This document shows positions 1 to 7,111 of a DNA stretch of 38,225 bases, one piece after another (position 1 is the first letter of the stretch; the number at the start of each line of letters is the position of its first letter). This stretch comes from Methanobrevibacter sp. (GTDB taxonomy: Archaea > Methanobacteriota > Methanobacteria > Methanobacteriales > Methanobacteriaceae). The position numbers and the translations under genes were made by a program. Location of the stretch: NCBI RefSeq assembly GCF_017431965.1, contig NZ_JAFRKB010000035.1, forward strand, positions 1 through 38,225. The letters run 5' to 3'. The notes under the pieces are model-generated. The model was given only the letters and a program-made list of their open reading frames with translations, did not search any database and was not told where the DNA came from.

Positions 1-1323
1 GATGAGAGTGCAAGCCAGCTGCTCATTACCTTAACCAGTGAGTTTAATGATCAGCCTGTCAGGGGAAGCAACATTGCAGTTGCCATTGATGGTGTGAATT
101 CCACTCTTAAGACAGACTATAATGGTCAGGTTAAAGTTTCCGCAGCAAAACTGGCTTCAGGCACTCACACTGTGGATGCTTATTATAAGGGAACCACCAA
201 GTATAATCCGGCCAGCACAAGCGTTGATTTCATTATTAAAACTGATACTGATCTTTCAGTGATTAACAATGCCAATGAACTTGTTGCCACTTTAACAAAT
301 GCAGCTACCGGTCAGGCAATTCAAGGAGCTAACGTAAGGTTTGTCATCAACAATGATAAATATACAGTTAAAACCAATTCAAATGGTCAGGCTGTGCTTT
401 CCACCAGCGATTTGGCTTCAGGCACTCACACTGTAACTGTCTCTTATAATGGTAACAGCAAGTATAATCCTTCCAACACAAGTATAGATATAACTATTAA
501 ATCAGGCACTGATTTGGTTGTTGGGGATTTCCTTGTTGAATATGGTGTTGATTCAGAATTGTCAGCTATTTTAATCAACAGCGAAACAGGTCAGGCAATT
601 AAAGGCGCCAATGTGATATTTGAGGTTAATGGAGATAAACTTACTGCCAAAACTGATGCTTCAGGTCAGGCTAAAGTAACCGTTTCCGGTTTGAATCCGG
701 GCAAGTATACCGCTTCCGTTTCATATAAAGGTAACGGCAAATATAAGCCGTCCGGTGAGTCTTTCAATGTTGCTGTAAGCAAGATTACAACCAGAATTTC
801 ACTGTATTGGGATGCGAAAACCAATGAACTGGTTGCTACATTGATAAATGCCGTAACAGGCAGCGCAATTAAAGGAGGTAATGTTGTCTTCAACTTGAAC
901 GGCACTAAGACTTCCGTTAAAACAGACAAGTTGGGTCAGGCAAGACTTGCGGTTTCAGGTGTGAACCCAGAATATTTCCATGCTGCAATCTCCTATGGCG
1001 GAAACAGCAAATACCTCAAATCAATCGCTTCAATAAATATCATTGCAGGAAAGATACCAACTCAAGTTTCCAATGTCTATGATAGGCAGACTCAAGAGGC
1101 TGTGGCAACATTGATCAACAGTGAAACAGGTCAGGCCATTAAGGGGGCAACCGTTGTATTCAACATAAACGGCGTGAAGACTGCTTTTAAAACAGATAAG
1201 TTGGGTCAGGTCAAAATTTCAGTTGCAGACCTTGATTTGGGTCAAAATTCAATCAGCAGCTCATACGGCGGAAACAGCAAGTATACAGGTTCAACTGCTA
1301 ACATAAATATAGTTAAAACTTAA
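1..1323 (+). CDS. Ig-like repeat surface (adhesin-like) protein, 5' end outside the window
   Basis: The frame is open from base 1, so this is the last 440 residues of a longer protein and the start is not in the window. It consists of five tandem repeats of about 85-90 residues, each following the pattern LVATLINxxTGQAIKGA, then V-F-x-N-G, then KTDxxGQAK, then SYxGNSKYxPS. This is the beta-sandwich, Ig-like layout typical of methanogen adhesin-like proteins. The last two repeats closely resemble the last two of the next gene. No C-terminal membrane helix, sorting signal or pseudomurein-binding repeat is visible; the protein simply ends after the last repeat (INIVKT). Location outside the membrane is inferred from the family and from the paralogue's signal peptide. 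Ligand unknown. Confidence 0.85.
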   Translation, partial: DESASQLLITLTSEFNDQPVRGSNIAVAIDGVNSTLKTDYNGQVKVSAAKLASGTHTVDAYYKGTTKYNPASTSVDFIIKTDTDLSVINNANELVATLTNAATGQAIQGANVRFVINNDKYTVKTNSNGQAVLSTSDLASGTHTVTVSYNGNSKYNPSNTSIDITIKSGTDLVVGDFLVEYGVDSELSAILINSETGQAIKGANVIFEVNGDKLTAKTDASGQAKVTVSGLNPGKYTASVSYKGNGKYKPSGESFNVAVSKITTRISLYWDAKTNELVATLINAVTGSAIKGGNVVFNLNGTKTSVKTDKLGQARLAVSGVNPEYFHAAISYGGNSKYLKSIASINIIAGKIPTQVSNVYDRQTQEAVATLINSETGQAIKGATVVFNINGVKTAFKTDKLGQVKISVADLDLGQNSISSSYGGNSKYTGSTANINIVKT

Positions 1324-1345
1324 AAGGGGAATGTTTCTCCATAGT

Positions 1346-1402
1346 TAATTTGGAAATTATTCCTTGGAATATTTCTCCAAATTACTACTTTTTTCTTTTT
1401 TT
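1346..1402 (+). terminator. Hairpin plus T-tract after the first surface-protein gene
   Basis: A 9-bp outer stem (1346-1354 with 1376-1384) encloses a second short stem (TATTCC at 1358-1363 with GGAATA at 1366-1371). A T-rich run follows at 1389-1402. It lies just past the stop codon, as expected of a terminator. Confidence 0.6.
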
Positions 1403-1923
1403 ACCAGTTCATGTGTACGCTCTTAGAAGTGTTGTATTGTTTTTTCAAATACTCATCAAATTATTGATTTTGGATTTAATATTTTAAGCATTCTAATGAA
1501 GAACTGTTGCAATTATTGCATGTTATTATGTTTAAATTGATTTTAATTTTCAGGGCATTTTTCATAGTGATTTTTTTTAAGAAAAATATGATGTAGTTGT
1601 CCGTAACATTTAACATTTTACTAATTTTTAAATCTTTAGTTTAAAGAAAAAAGCAATAATGATGACATATTTTGAATTTTGTTGTTATTTAGAAATTTAA
1701 TTTATGGTGGGGATGATAATATCCATGAAGATTTTCGTTATTTTTTTTATAAATTGAATATTCTTTTAAGTTTGGACTGTATAATCTGAACTAGTTGAGA
1801 AAAACTCTTGTTTTAATATTATATGTCTTTAAAAACGGCCGGAGGATAGATTTATAGAAATATTTAATATTATGCATGTATATAATATATTACATGGGAA
1901 AAATATTGGAGGAAAAAAGATTC
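1403..1923. other. Long AT-rich intergenic leader
   Basis: About 520 bases with no convincing gene. It ends with the likely promoter and ribosome site of the next surface protein: TATA-like A/T runs around 1848-1895 and GGAGG at 1908-1912. A GGTGGGG followed by ATG at 1724 opens only ten codons before a stop and is not called as a gene. Confidence 0.5.
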
Positions 1924-3732
1924 ATGATAAATAAAAAGATTATGGTGCTGGCGCTGATACTTGTTAGCTTGATGACAATATCATGTGTTAGTGCAGCCGA
2001 AGACGGAAACGATGTGCTAAACACGATTTCTGTTGATGGCATTGATGATGAACAGGTTGCTGAAGCTTCTGTCGATGATGCAGGTAATGATATGTATAAC
2101 ACTTCCAGTGCAAGTGTTGATTTTGTTTTTGAAGGGATAAACACCACTATTGACTGCAATTATGATGAGAATTATGAAATGTTGTACATCACTTTGCTTG
2201 ATAATACCAACTTGCCTGTTAAATATGCTGATTTGGTGATTAATTTTAATGGAAAAACCTATAACCGCATAACTAATGATTATGGTTGTGTTGAATTTTA
2301 TGTCGGTGGTTTCGCTTCAGGCACTTATCCTGTCAATGTTTCTTATGCGGGTAATGCTACATATAATCCTGCTTTTACAAGTTATGATATTGTCATTGGC
2401 CGTGAAGGCAGTATTCTTTACTGTGATTATTATGCAGATGATAGGAAATTGGCAATTACTTTGACTGACCCTTATGCTCAAGCTATTGTCCGTGCTAATG
2501 TTATGGTCAATCTTGGTGGTGGTGTTAATTATAATCTTGTAACGGATTATAATGGCATGGCTATTATATCCATTCCTGATTTAGCTCCTGGCCCTTATAC
2601 TGCAAATGTTTATTATGAGGGCAGTAATTACTATGATCCTGCTTTTACAAGTTATGACTTTAATGTTCCAAAATTTGATACAGACATGTCTCTTGTTTAT
2701 AGTAATGATGAGTTAGTTGCTACATTGCTTAATAATGTTACAGGCATACCTATTAAAGGTGCAAGTGTTGTTTTCAAATTTAATGATGTATCTGCTACAG
2801 TTAAAACCGATGTTAACGGTCAAGCCAAATACTATTATGTGGAGGGAGGCTCTTACACAGCCACTGCATCCTATAAAGGTAATACCAAGTATAATCCTTC
2901 CACTGCAAGCGTCGAATTCACTATTAAAATAAGCACTAGCATTTTCTTGGTCTACAATAACGGTGCAAGAGAAGTGGTCGCTACATTAATTGATGATGCT
3001 ACAGGTCAGTTCATCAAGAATTCTAATGTGAGCTTTGAGGTTAATGGCGTGAAATCCACTGTCAAGACTGACGCAAACGGTCAGGCAAAAGTTTCCGTTG
3101 CAGACTTGGCACTAGGCAACTATAGGGTCACAGCCAATTATCTAGGAAACAGCAAATACTACCCATCCTCTGTAACAGTTGATTTCACCATAACTAAAAT
3201 CATGACCACCATTTCACAGTATTACGATGAGGCAACCCAGGAGCTGGTTGCCACATTAATCAACAGTGAAACCGGCCAGGCAATTAAAGGCGCTACCATA
3301 GTATTCAATTATAATGGTGTAAAAACAGCCGCAAAAACCGATAAGCTAGGTCAGGCAAGATTACATATTGGTGAGCCTGTAGTTGAAAGCGCAAGCCTTT
3401 CATATGGAGGAAACAGCAAATACCTAAAATCCTATGCTTCAATAAAATTTGCAACTGATAAAATATCAACCGTTATTTCCAATTTCTATTACAAGGAAAC
3501 ACAGGAAGTAGTTGCTACCTTAATCAACAGGGAAACCGGCCAGGCCATCAAAGGCGCAACTGTAGTGTTCAACTTCAATGGCATGAAAACTGCTTTAAAA
3601 ACCGATAAGTTCGGTCAGGTTAAACTCTCAGTCGAAGATTTGGTTCCAGATGAATACTATATAAGCAGCTCATATGGCGGAAACACCAAATATGCCGGAT
3701 CAGTTGCAAGAATAAGTTTCGTTAAAATATAA
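1924..3732 (+). CDS. Secreted Ig-like repeat surface (adhesin-like) protein
   Basis: A 602-residue protein. I place the start at the ATG at 1924 because GGAGG at 1908-1912 precedes it and the product then opens with a standard signal peptide: MINKK, a hydrophobic stretch to about residue 20, then CVSAA with likely cleavage after residue 24 or 25. A longer frame from 1876 adds 16 residues without a ribosome site. After a short acidic linker come six Ig-like repeats of about 85-90 residues ending at the C-terminus. The last two are close relatives of the last two repeats of the upstream gene. No membrane anchor follows them. Codon choice changes along the gene: the first three repeats favour T-ending codons, the last two C- and A-ending ones, suggesting a mosaic. 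Function inferred as surface adhesion or cell-envelope interaction; ligand unknown. Confidence 0.85.
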   Translation: MINKKIMVLALILVSLMTISCVSAAEDGNDVLNTISVDGIDDEQVAEASVDDAGNDMYNTSSASVDFVFEGINTTIDCNYDENYEMLYITLLDNTNLPVKYADLVINFNGKTYNRITNDYGCVEFYVGGFASGTYPVNVSYAGNATYNPAFTSYDIVIGREGSILYCDYYADDRKLAITLTDPYAQAIVRANVMVNLGGGVNYNLVTDYNGMAIISIPDLAPGPYTANVYYEGSNYYDPAFTSYDFNVPKFDTDMSLVYSNDELVATLLNNVTGIPIKGASVVFKFNDVSATVKTDVNGQAKYYYVEGGSYTATASYKGNTKYNPSTASVEFTIKISTSIFLVYNNGAREVVATLIDDATGQFIKNSNVSFEVNGVKSTVKTDANGQAKVSVADLALGNYRVTANYLGNSKYYPSSVTVDFTITKIMTTISQYYDEATQELVATLINSETGQAIKGATIVFNYNGVKTAAKTDKLGQARLHIGEPVVESASLSYGGNSKYLKSYASIKFATDKISTVISNFYYKETQEVVATLINRETGQAIKGATVVFNFNGMKTALKTDKFGQVKLSVEDLVPDEYYISSSYGGNTKYAGSVARISFVKI

Positions 3733-3770
3733 AGGAGAATTTCACTCTCTCCTTTAACTTTTTTTTATTT
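3731..3770 (+). terminator. Intrinsic terminator after the second surface-protein gene
   Basis: Perfect 8-bp stem AAAGGAGA (3731-3738) with TCTCCTTT (3748-3755), 9-base loop, then a long T-rich run. It overlaps the stop codon. Confidence 0.8.
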
Positions 3771-3793
3771 TTTTAATAATAATTTACAAAATT

Positions 3794-3803
3794 TTTTTTA
3801 TAA
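3794..3803 (+). promoter_or_regulatory. Candidate TATA box for the small Ig-protein cluster
   Basis: TTTTTATAAG about 43-52 bases ahead of the ATG at 3846, with a GGTGATT ribosome site at 3837-3843. Spacing fits an archaeal promoter with a short leader. Confidence 0.45.
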
Positions 3804-3845
3804 GTTAGGATAAATATTAATATAATATTAATACATGGTGATTAA

Positions 3846-4481
3846 ATGGAAAGAAACAGACTTATTATCATTGCATTGCTTGTGATTATAATTGCCCTTT
3901 TAGCAGCAATATTTGCAATAATGCCAAATTTTACAAAAGTAGATTCAAAACTTGAAATAATTGGTAATGATACAATTAATGAAGGCGATAACCTTCAAAT
4001 TAAGTTGACTGATGTTAATGGAGTTGCATTAGCTAATCAAACTGTAAAAATAACCTTCATTGATAAAGATAACTCCAATTCTGACTACTCTCTAGTCACT
4101 AATGATGAAGGTGTTGGTGAATTAAAAATTGACAAAAGTGTTGGGGATTATACTGTAACTGTAAGTTATGATGGCAATAATGGTTATAATGGTTGTGATG
4201 CAACTAAAAAGATAACTATTGAAAAAAAAGCTACTGAATCCCAAAAACAGGTATACGCTTACAAAAGTGACGGTACCCCAATGTATAGTCAAGAAGAAGT
4301 TGATAACTATGTACAAAGTAAATATGGTGCAGTAAATTATCACATCCAAGATAATGGATATATTAACATAGATGATCCTGGATACACTGATGATGGTGCT
4401 AGGGTGGTCAAAGGGGGAGTAAATAAAAATGGTAAAACATACGAAAGATCTTTCTATGAAAATTATATTATGGGAAAGTAA
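3846..4481 (+). CDS. Membrane-anchored single-Ig-domain protein (paralogue 1 of 4)
   Basis: A 211-residue protein. Residues 1-27 form a signal anchor: MERNR followed by an unbroken Ile/Leu/Ala-rich helix. Residues of about 32-130 form one Ig-like domain with a KLEIIGNDTINEGDN opening, an L-T-D-x-NG strand turn and a final SYDGNNGYNG hairpin, the same fold family as the large surface proteins next door. The remaining 80 residues are a polar, Tyr/Gly/Asp-rich tail (YKSDGTPMYSQEEVDNYVQ at its start) that I do not recognise. The first 130 residues are close to those of the next gene, while the tail differs. Likely topology is N-terminus in, Ig domain and tail outside. Function unknown; a ligand-binding or envelope role is an inference from fold and location. 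Confidence 0.8.
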   Translation: MERNRLIIIALLVIIIALLAAIFAIMPNFTKVDSKLEIIGNDTINEGDNLQIKLTDVNGVALANQTVKITFIDKDNSNSDYSLVTNDEGVGELKIDKSVGDYTVTVSYDGNNGYNGCDATKKITIEKKATESQKQVYAYKSDGTPMYSQEEVDNYVQSKYGAVNYHIQDNGYINIDDPGYTDDGARVVKGGVNKNGKTYERSFYENYIMGK

Positions 4482-4504
4482 TGGAGTAGCAAGAAATACT
4501 CCAT
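4481..4504 (+). other. Perfect 8-bp hairpin at the end of paralogue 1
   Basis: ATGGAGTA (4481-4488) pairs with TACTCCAT (4497-4504) over an 8-base loop. It starts on the last base of the stop codon but has no T-run behind it, so it may be an RNA-stability or attenuation element rather than a terminator. Confidence 0.4.
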
Positions 4505-4544
4505 TCACATATGGTGATTGACATAATTTTTTATAGGTGATATT

Positions 4545-5090
4545 ATGGAAAAGAATAAACTGATTATTATTGCATTAATTGTAGTTATTATTGCTCTTTT
4601 AGCAGGAGTATTAGTATCAATGCCTAATTTTGCAAAAACAGATTCAAAACTTGAAATAATTGGTAATGATACAATTAATGAAGGTGATAACCTTCAAATT
4701 AAGTTGACTGATGCCAATGGAACAGCATTAAGTAATCAAACTGTCAACATCACAATTACTGATGAAAACAAATCAAGTGATTATCATTCAGTTGTTACTA
4801 ATGAAAATGGTATTGGTGAATTAAAACTTGAAAAAGATGCAGGAGAATATAATGTAACTATCAATTATGCTGGAACTGATAATTATAATGGTTGTAATGC
4901 AACTAAAAAATTAACAATTAAAGAGAAGGTTACTGAAGCGACTGTCGAACAGACTTCTAGTGAACCACTGTACCTTTCAGACACTGGAGAACCAATTAGT
5001 GAAGCTGATTACTACACACTTAAAGTTTATGGTAAAAGTGCTAACAGTGAAGAAGAATGGGAAGCACAAAAAGCCAGTTTGGGATATTGA
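4545..5090 (+). CDS. Membrane-anchored single-Ig-domain protein (paralogue 2 of 4)
   Basis: A 181-residue paralogue of the preceding gene. The ATG at 4545 has AGGTG six bases upstream. Residues 1-27 are the membrane anchor (MEKNK then a hydrophobic helix). The Ig domain (about 32-130) shares long identical stretches with paralogue 1, including DSKLEIIGNDTINEGDN. The tail is only about 50 residues, with the shared element LYLSDTGEPISEADYY and a Glu-rich end. Conservation of anchor and Ig domain with a divergent tail points to recent tandem duplication followed by tail diversification. Function unknown. Confidence 0.8.
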   Translation: MEKNKLIIIALIVVIIALLAGVLVSMPNFAKTDSKLEIIGNDTINEGDNLQIKLTDANGTALSNQTVNITITDENKSSDYHSVVTNENGIGELKLEKDAGEYNVTINYAGTDNYNGCNATKKLTIKEKVTEATVEQTSSEPLYLSDTGEPISEADYYTLKVYGKSANSEEEWEAQKASLGY

Positions 5091-5100
5091 TATAATTAAA

Positions 5101-5141
5101 AAGTAGATGCTTCGGCATTTACTTAAATTTTTCTTTTTTTT
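5101..5141 (+). terminator. UUCG-tetraloop terminator after paralogue 2
   Basis: AAGTAGATGC (5101-5110) pairs with GCATTTACTT (5115-5124), one G-T wobble, closed by a C(TTCG)G tetraloop and followed by a T-tract at about 5128-5141. It separates paralogues 1-2 from 3-4. Confidence 0.85.
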
Positions 5142-5224
5142 ACTAAATTTTCAGGTACTATAATCTATGTGAATGCTTATTTTATTTTGTGTTTTCATTC
5201 TTCACATCTCATTTTAACAACGTG

Positions 5225-5289
5225 TTCCCTTCATAATTTTGATGCTGCTTTGGCCAAAGAAGCACTTTTCGCCATTTCGTGTAGATAAA
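5225..5289. repeat. 65-bp dispersed repeat, copy A
   Basis: Starts TTCCCTTCATAATTTTGATG and ends GTGTAGATAAA. It matches 6688-6753 with about five or six differences by hand count. Read on the minus strand both copies are open and begin LY-x-x-x-A-K-S-A-S, so they may be remnants of the 3' end of a gene or a short mobile or recombination element. Confidence 0.7.
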
Positions 5290-5371
5290 GTTCTGGAATT
5301 ATTGTTGGAAATTGTTATATACATATGATTGACACAATATTATATAATATTATATTATTTTAGGTGTGATT

Positions 5372-5953
5372 ATGGAAAAGAATAAACTTATTATTGTTGC
5401 ATTACTTGTGATTATTGTTGCTCTTTTACTTGGAATATTTGCAGTTACATCAAATTCCAATAAAACAGATTCAAAGTTAGAAATAACAAGCAATAATACA
5501 CTTAATGAAGGAAGCAACTTAACTGTTAAATTAACAGATATTAACGGCACTGGAATTTCTGGTGAAACAGTTAACATAACCATCACGGATAAGGATGGTG
5601 GAAGTTATTATACTTCAGTAATTACCAATTCTAGTGGTGTTGGTGTGCTGGAATTGGATAGAAGTGTTGGAAACTATACAGTTAACTGCTCTTATTATGG
5701 AAATGATAACTATACTGGAAATAGCACTCAACAAAAGTTAGAAATTATTGAACAACCTATTGCGCATTCATCCAGTTCATATTCTAATGATATTTCTTAT
5801 ACTCAAAATGATAATCGGCCTGCTGTTGATTCTAGTGGAATAACAAGAGAAGAAGCAGATTATTGGGGTTGGGAATATACAACAGAACATGGTGGGCATT
5901 ATATAGGTTCTAATGACCATTGGGATGAAAATGCAGGAATGTATCATGATTGA
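5372..5953 (+). CDS. Membrane-anchored single-Ig-domain protein (paralogue 3 of 4)
   Basis: A 193-residue protein starting MEKNKLIIVALL. The ATG at 5372 is chosen because AGGTG at 5362-5366 lies at the same distance as in paralogue 2; a frame from the GTG at 5366 would start inside that site. The anchor (1-27) and Ig domain (about 32-128, ending SYYGNDNYTGNS) match the family. The tail of about 65 residues is Ser-rich, then carries VDSSGITREEADYWGW, a variant of the tail element in paralogues 1 and 2, and ends His/Asp-rich. It follows the repeat copy A and has its own A/T-rich promoter region (about 5325-5360). Function unknown. Confidence 0.8.
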   Translation: MEKNKLIIVALLVIIVALLLGIFAVTSNSNKTDSKLEITSNNTLNEGSNLTVKLTDINGTGISGETVNITITDKDGGSYYTSVITNSSGVGVLELDRSVGNYTVNCSYYGNDNYTGNSTQQKLEIIEQPIAHSSSSYSNDISYTQNDNRPAVDSSGITREEADYWGWEYTTEHGGHYIGSNDHWDENAGMYHD

Positions 5954-5962
5954 GGTGAAATG

Positions 5963-6556
5963 ATGGATAAGACAAAAATTAGTTTGATAATTCTAATTTT
6001 GATTATTGTAATTTTAACAATAGTTGCAACATTTAGTATGGGATTAGCGAAAACAGACACTAAAATTTATTTTATGAGTAATGAATCTTTAAGTCATGAT
6101 GACTATATTAAAGTTGGCCTTCAAGCAGAATTTGATAATCTTGCGGGTAAAACAATTCATTTTAAATTCATTGATGATAAAGGAAATGTTAGTGAATACT
6201 CAGTTGATACAGATGTCAATGGAAAAGCTAAATTAAATCTAAAAGACATTGATGCAGGTAATTACACTGTTAATATTACATTTGAAGGTGATGATAAATA
6301 TAATCCATCATCTACTTCTCAAAAACTGGAAATAAAAGATAATGTTGTAGAAGAAAATGTAACTCAGCAATCAACACAATCTTCAGGTTCATCAAATGAT
6401 GGATTATATTATGATGAAGAAATAAATGTTTATTATGATAGTAATGGAATAATTGTTGATCCCGATGGACAACATTTTCAAGGTGCTGGAGAAAGTTATA
6501 GTAAATATCGTGATGCAAGAGATAGGTGGGAACGTGGTGAACCAGTTATGGTATAA
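5963..6556 (+). CDS. Membrane-anchored single-Ig-domain protein (paralogue 4 of 4, most divergent)
   Basis: A 197-residue protein. Of two adjacent ATGs (5960, 5963) the second is five bases from GGTG (5954-5957) and is preferred. MDKTKISLIILIL forms the anchor up to about residue 25. The Ig-like domain (about 28-125) is clearly related but more diverged: it keeps the DVNGKAKLNL and GDDKYNPSSTS elements, closer to the large repeat proteins than its three neighbours are. The tail has a Ser/Gln linker, a Tyr/Asp-rich part with YYDSNGIIVDPDG, and a charged end. It starts nine bases after paralogue 3, so the two are probably co-transcribed. Function unknown. Confidence 0.78.
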   Translation: MDKTKISLIILILIIVILTIVATFSMGLAKTDTKIYFMSNESLSHDDYIKVGLQAEFDNLAGKTIHFKFIDDKGNVSEYSVDTDVNGKAKLNLKDIDAGNYTVNITFEGDDKYNPSSTSQKLEIKDNVVEENVTQQSTQSSGSSNDGLYYDEEINVYYDSNGIIVDPDGQHFQGAGESYSKYRDARDRWERGEPVMV

Positions 6557-6687
6557 TGCCCAGTAATAAAACTATCTTTTTTACTTTTTCTTTTTATTTT
6601 TTTGAACAGTTTTTTTCTATAAATAATATGGATTTCTTGCCAAACAATTTCGTACTTAAACTATTTAGACCTTATTTTCGTGCATCC

Positions 6688-6753
6688 TTCCCTTCATAAT
6701 CTTGATGCTCCTTTGGCCGAAGAAGCACTTTTCGCCACTTCGTATAGATTAAA
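6688..6753. repeat. 65-bp dispersed repeat, copy B
   Basis: Partner of 5225-5289. On the minus strand it reads LYEVAKSASSAKGASKIMKG and continues a few residues beyond the repeat to a stop. Copy A stops earlier, just after ASKL. The copies bracket paralogues 3 and 4 of the Ig cluster. Confidence 0.7.
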
Positions 6754-6826
6754 TATGAATGTTACTATGGGTTGCTGTTATTTTCAATGCAGGAATGATT
6801 AAATCAATAGTTTTGTGAATCATTTT

Positions 6827-6874
6827 AAAAAGAGAGAGTTTGGTGTTTAAATTTGAGGTGGTTTTAAACACCAA
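6827..6874 (-). terminator. 12-bp hairpin with pyrimidine/T tail on the minus strand
   Basis: TTGGTGTTTAAA (6840-6851) pairs perfectly with TTTAAACACCAA (6863-6874), with an 11-base loop. A T-run also lies on the plus-strand side (about 6888-6896), so it could act in either direction. Confidence 0.5.
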
Positions 6875-6988
6875 GATTTAAGGAAAATTTTTTTTTGGCA
6901 GATTTTTAATTTTCCAACGACTTGTATTAAATTAGAGGAAATTGTGAAAATCTAATTTAATATTTTTTAGAGATAATATGGAGAGTTT

Positions 6989-7004
6989 TTTAGGTTCACC
7001 TAAA
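6989..7004. promoter_or_regulatory. Palindrome TTTAGG-N4-CCTAAA, site 1
   Basis: TTTAGG TTCA CCTAAA. It lies just downstream of the predicted start of the leftward transcript and matches site 2 at 7055-7074 in both half-sites and spacing. TTAGG half-sites recall metal-dependent DtxR/MntR-type operators; that assignment is inference. Confidence 0.5.
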
Positions 7005-7036
7005 TTACATCCCTATATCTTAATTCATCACAATAG

Positions 7037-7044
7037 TATATAAA
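7037..7044 (-). promoter_or_regulatory. TATA box (TTTATATA read on the minus strand)
   Basis: Matches the archaeal box A consensus, with a purine-rich element directly upstream on the minus strand. It lies between two copies of the same palindrome. The opposite orientation is possible, but nothing to its right on the plus strand would be served. Confidence 0.5.
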
Positions 7045-7054
7045 GCTTTCCATT

Positions 7055-7074
7055 TTTTTAGGTATTCCTAAAAA
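7055..7074. promoter_or_regulatory. Palindrome TTTTTAGG-N4-CCTAAAAA, site 2
   Basis: An 8-bp inverted repeat around TATT. Its centre is 68 bp from that of site 1. The two sites flank the TATA box, an arrangement suggesting that a dimeric repressor controls the leftward transcript. Confidence 0.5.
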
Positions 7075-7102
7075 TTAAAAAAGAGTTTTTTGGAAAACTC
7101 TT
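7075..7102 (-). terminator. Terminator of the regulator-acs-vor-gatDE operon
   Basis: On the minus strand AAGAGTTTT, CCAA loop, AAAACTCTT (7102 down to 7081), followed directly by a T-run. It starts ten bases after the gatE stop codon. Confidence 0.8.
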
Positions 7103-7111
7103 GGAGCTTTC

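Larger units (their letters stand above)
6825..7014 (-). ncRNA. Candidate leftward small RNA of about 190 bases
   Basis: Inference from signals only. A minus-strand TATA box at 7037-7044, preceded by a purine-rich GGAAAGC, predicts a start near 7014. Reading left there is no ORF beyond about ten codons. Two strong hairpins follow (6925-6962 and 6840-6874); the second is followed on the minus strand by a pyrimidine run ending in five Ts, a plausible 3' end. The ends are approximate. It could instead be the leader of a decayed gene. Confidence 0.35.
6557..7111. other. Gene-free region with repeat copy B, several inverted repeats and a candidate small RNA
   Basis: No supported protein gene lies here on either strand. 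It starts with a T-rich stretch that may end transcription of the Ig cluster. Other contents are listed separately: the repeat copy, two 12-bp-stem hairpins, two palindromes of one type around a TATA box, and the gatE terminator. The second hairpin has arms 6925-6936 and 6951-6962. Confidence 0.6.

Noticed and set aside
1724..1756. ATG with GGTGG-type site upstream, reading MKIFVIFFIN
   Set aside because: Stops after ten codons; no sign of a frameshifted continuation, so not called as a gene or pseudogene.
6690..6880. Short minus-strand ORFs in the repeat B region (24 codons from an ATG near 6823, and the open frame inside the repeat)
   Set aside because: No ribosome site, the frames differ, and copy A of the repeat stops earlier; treated as a repeat and not as small proteins.
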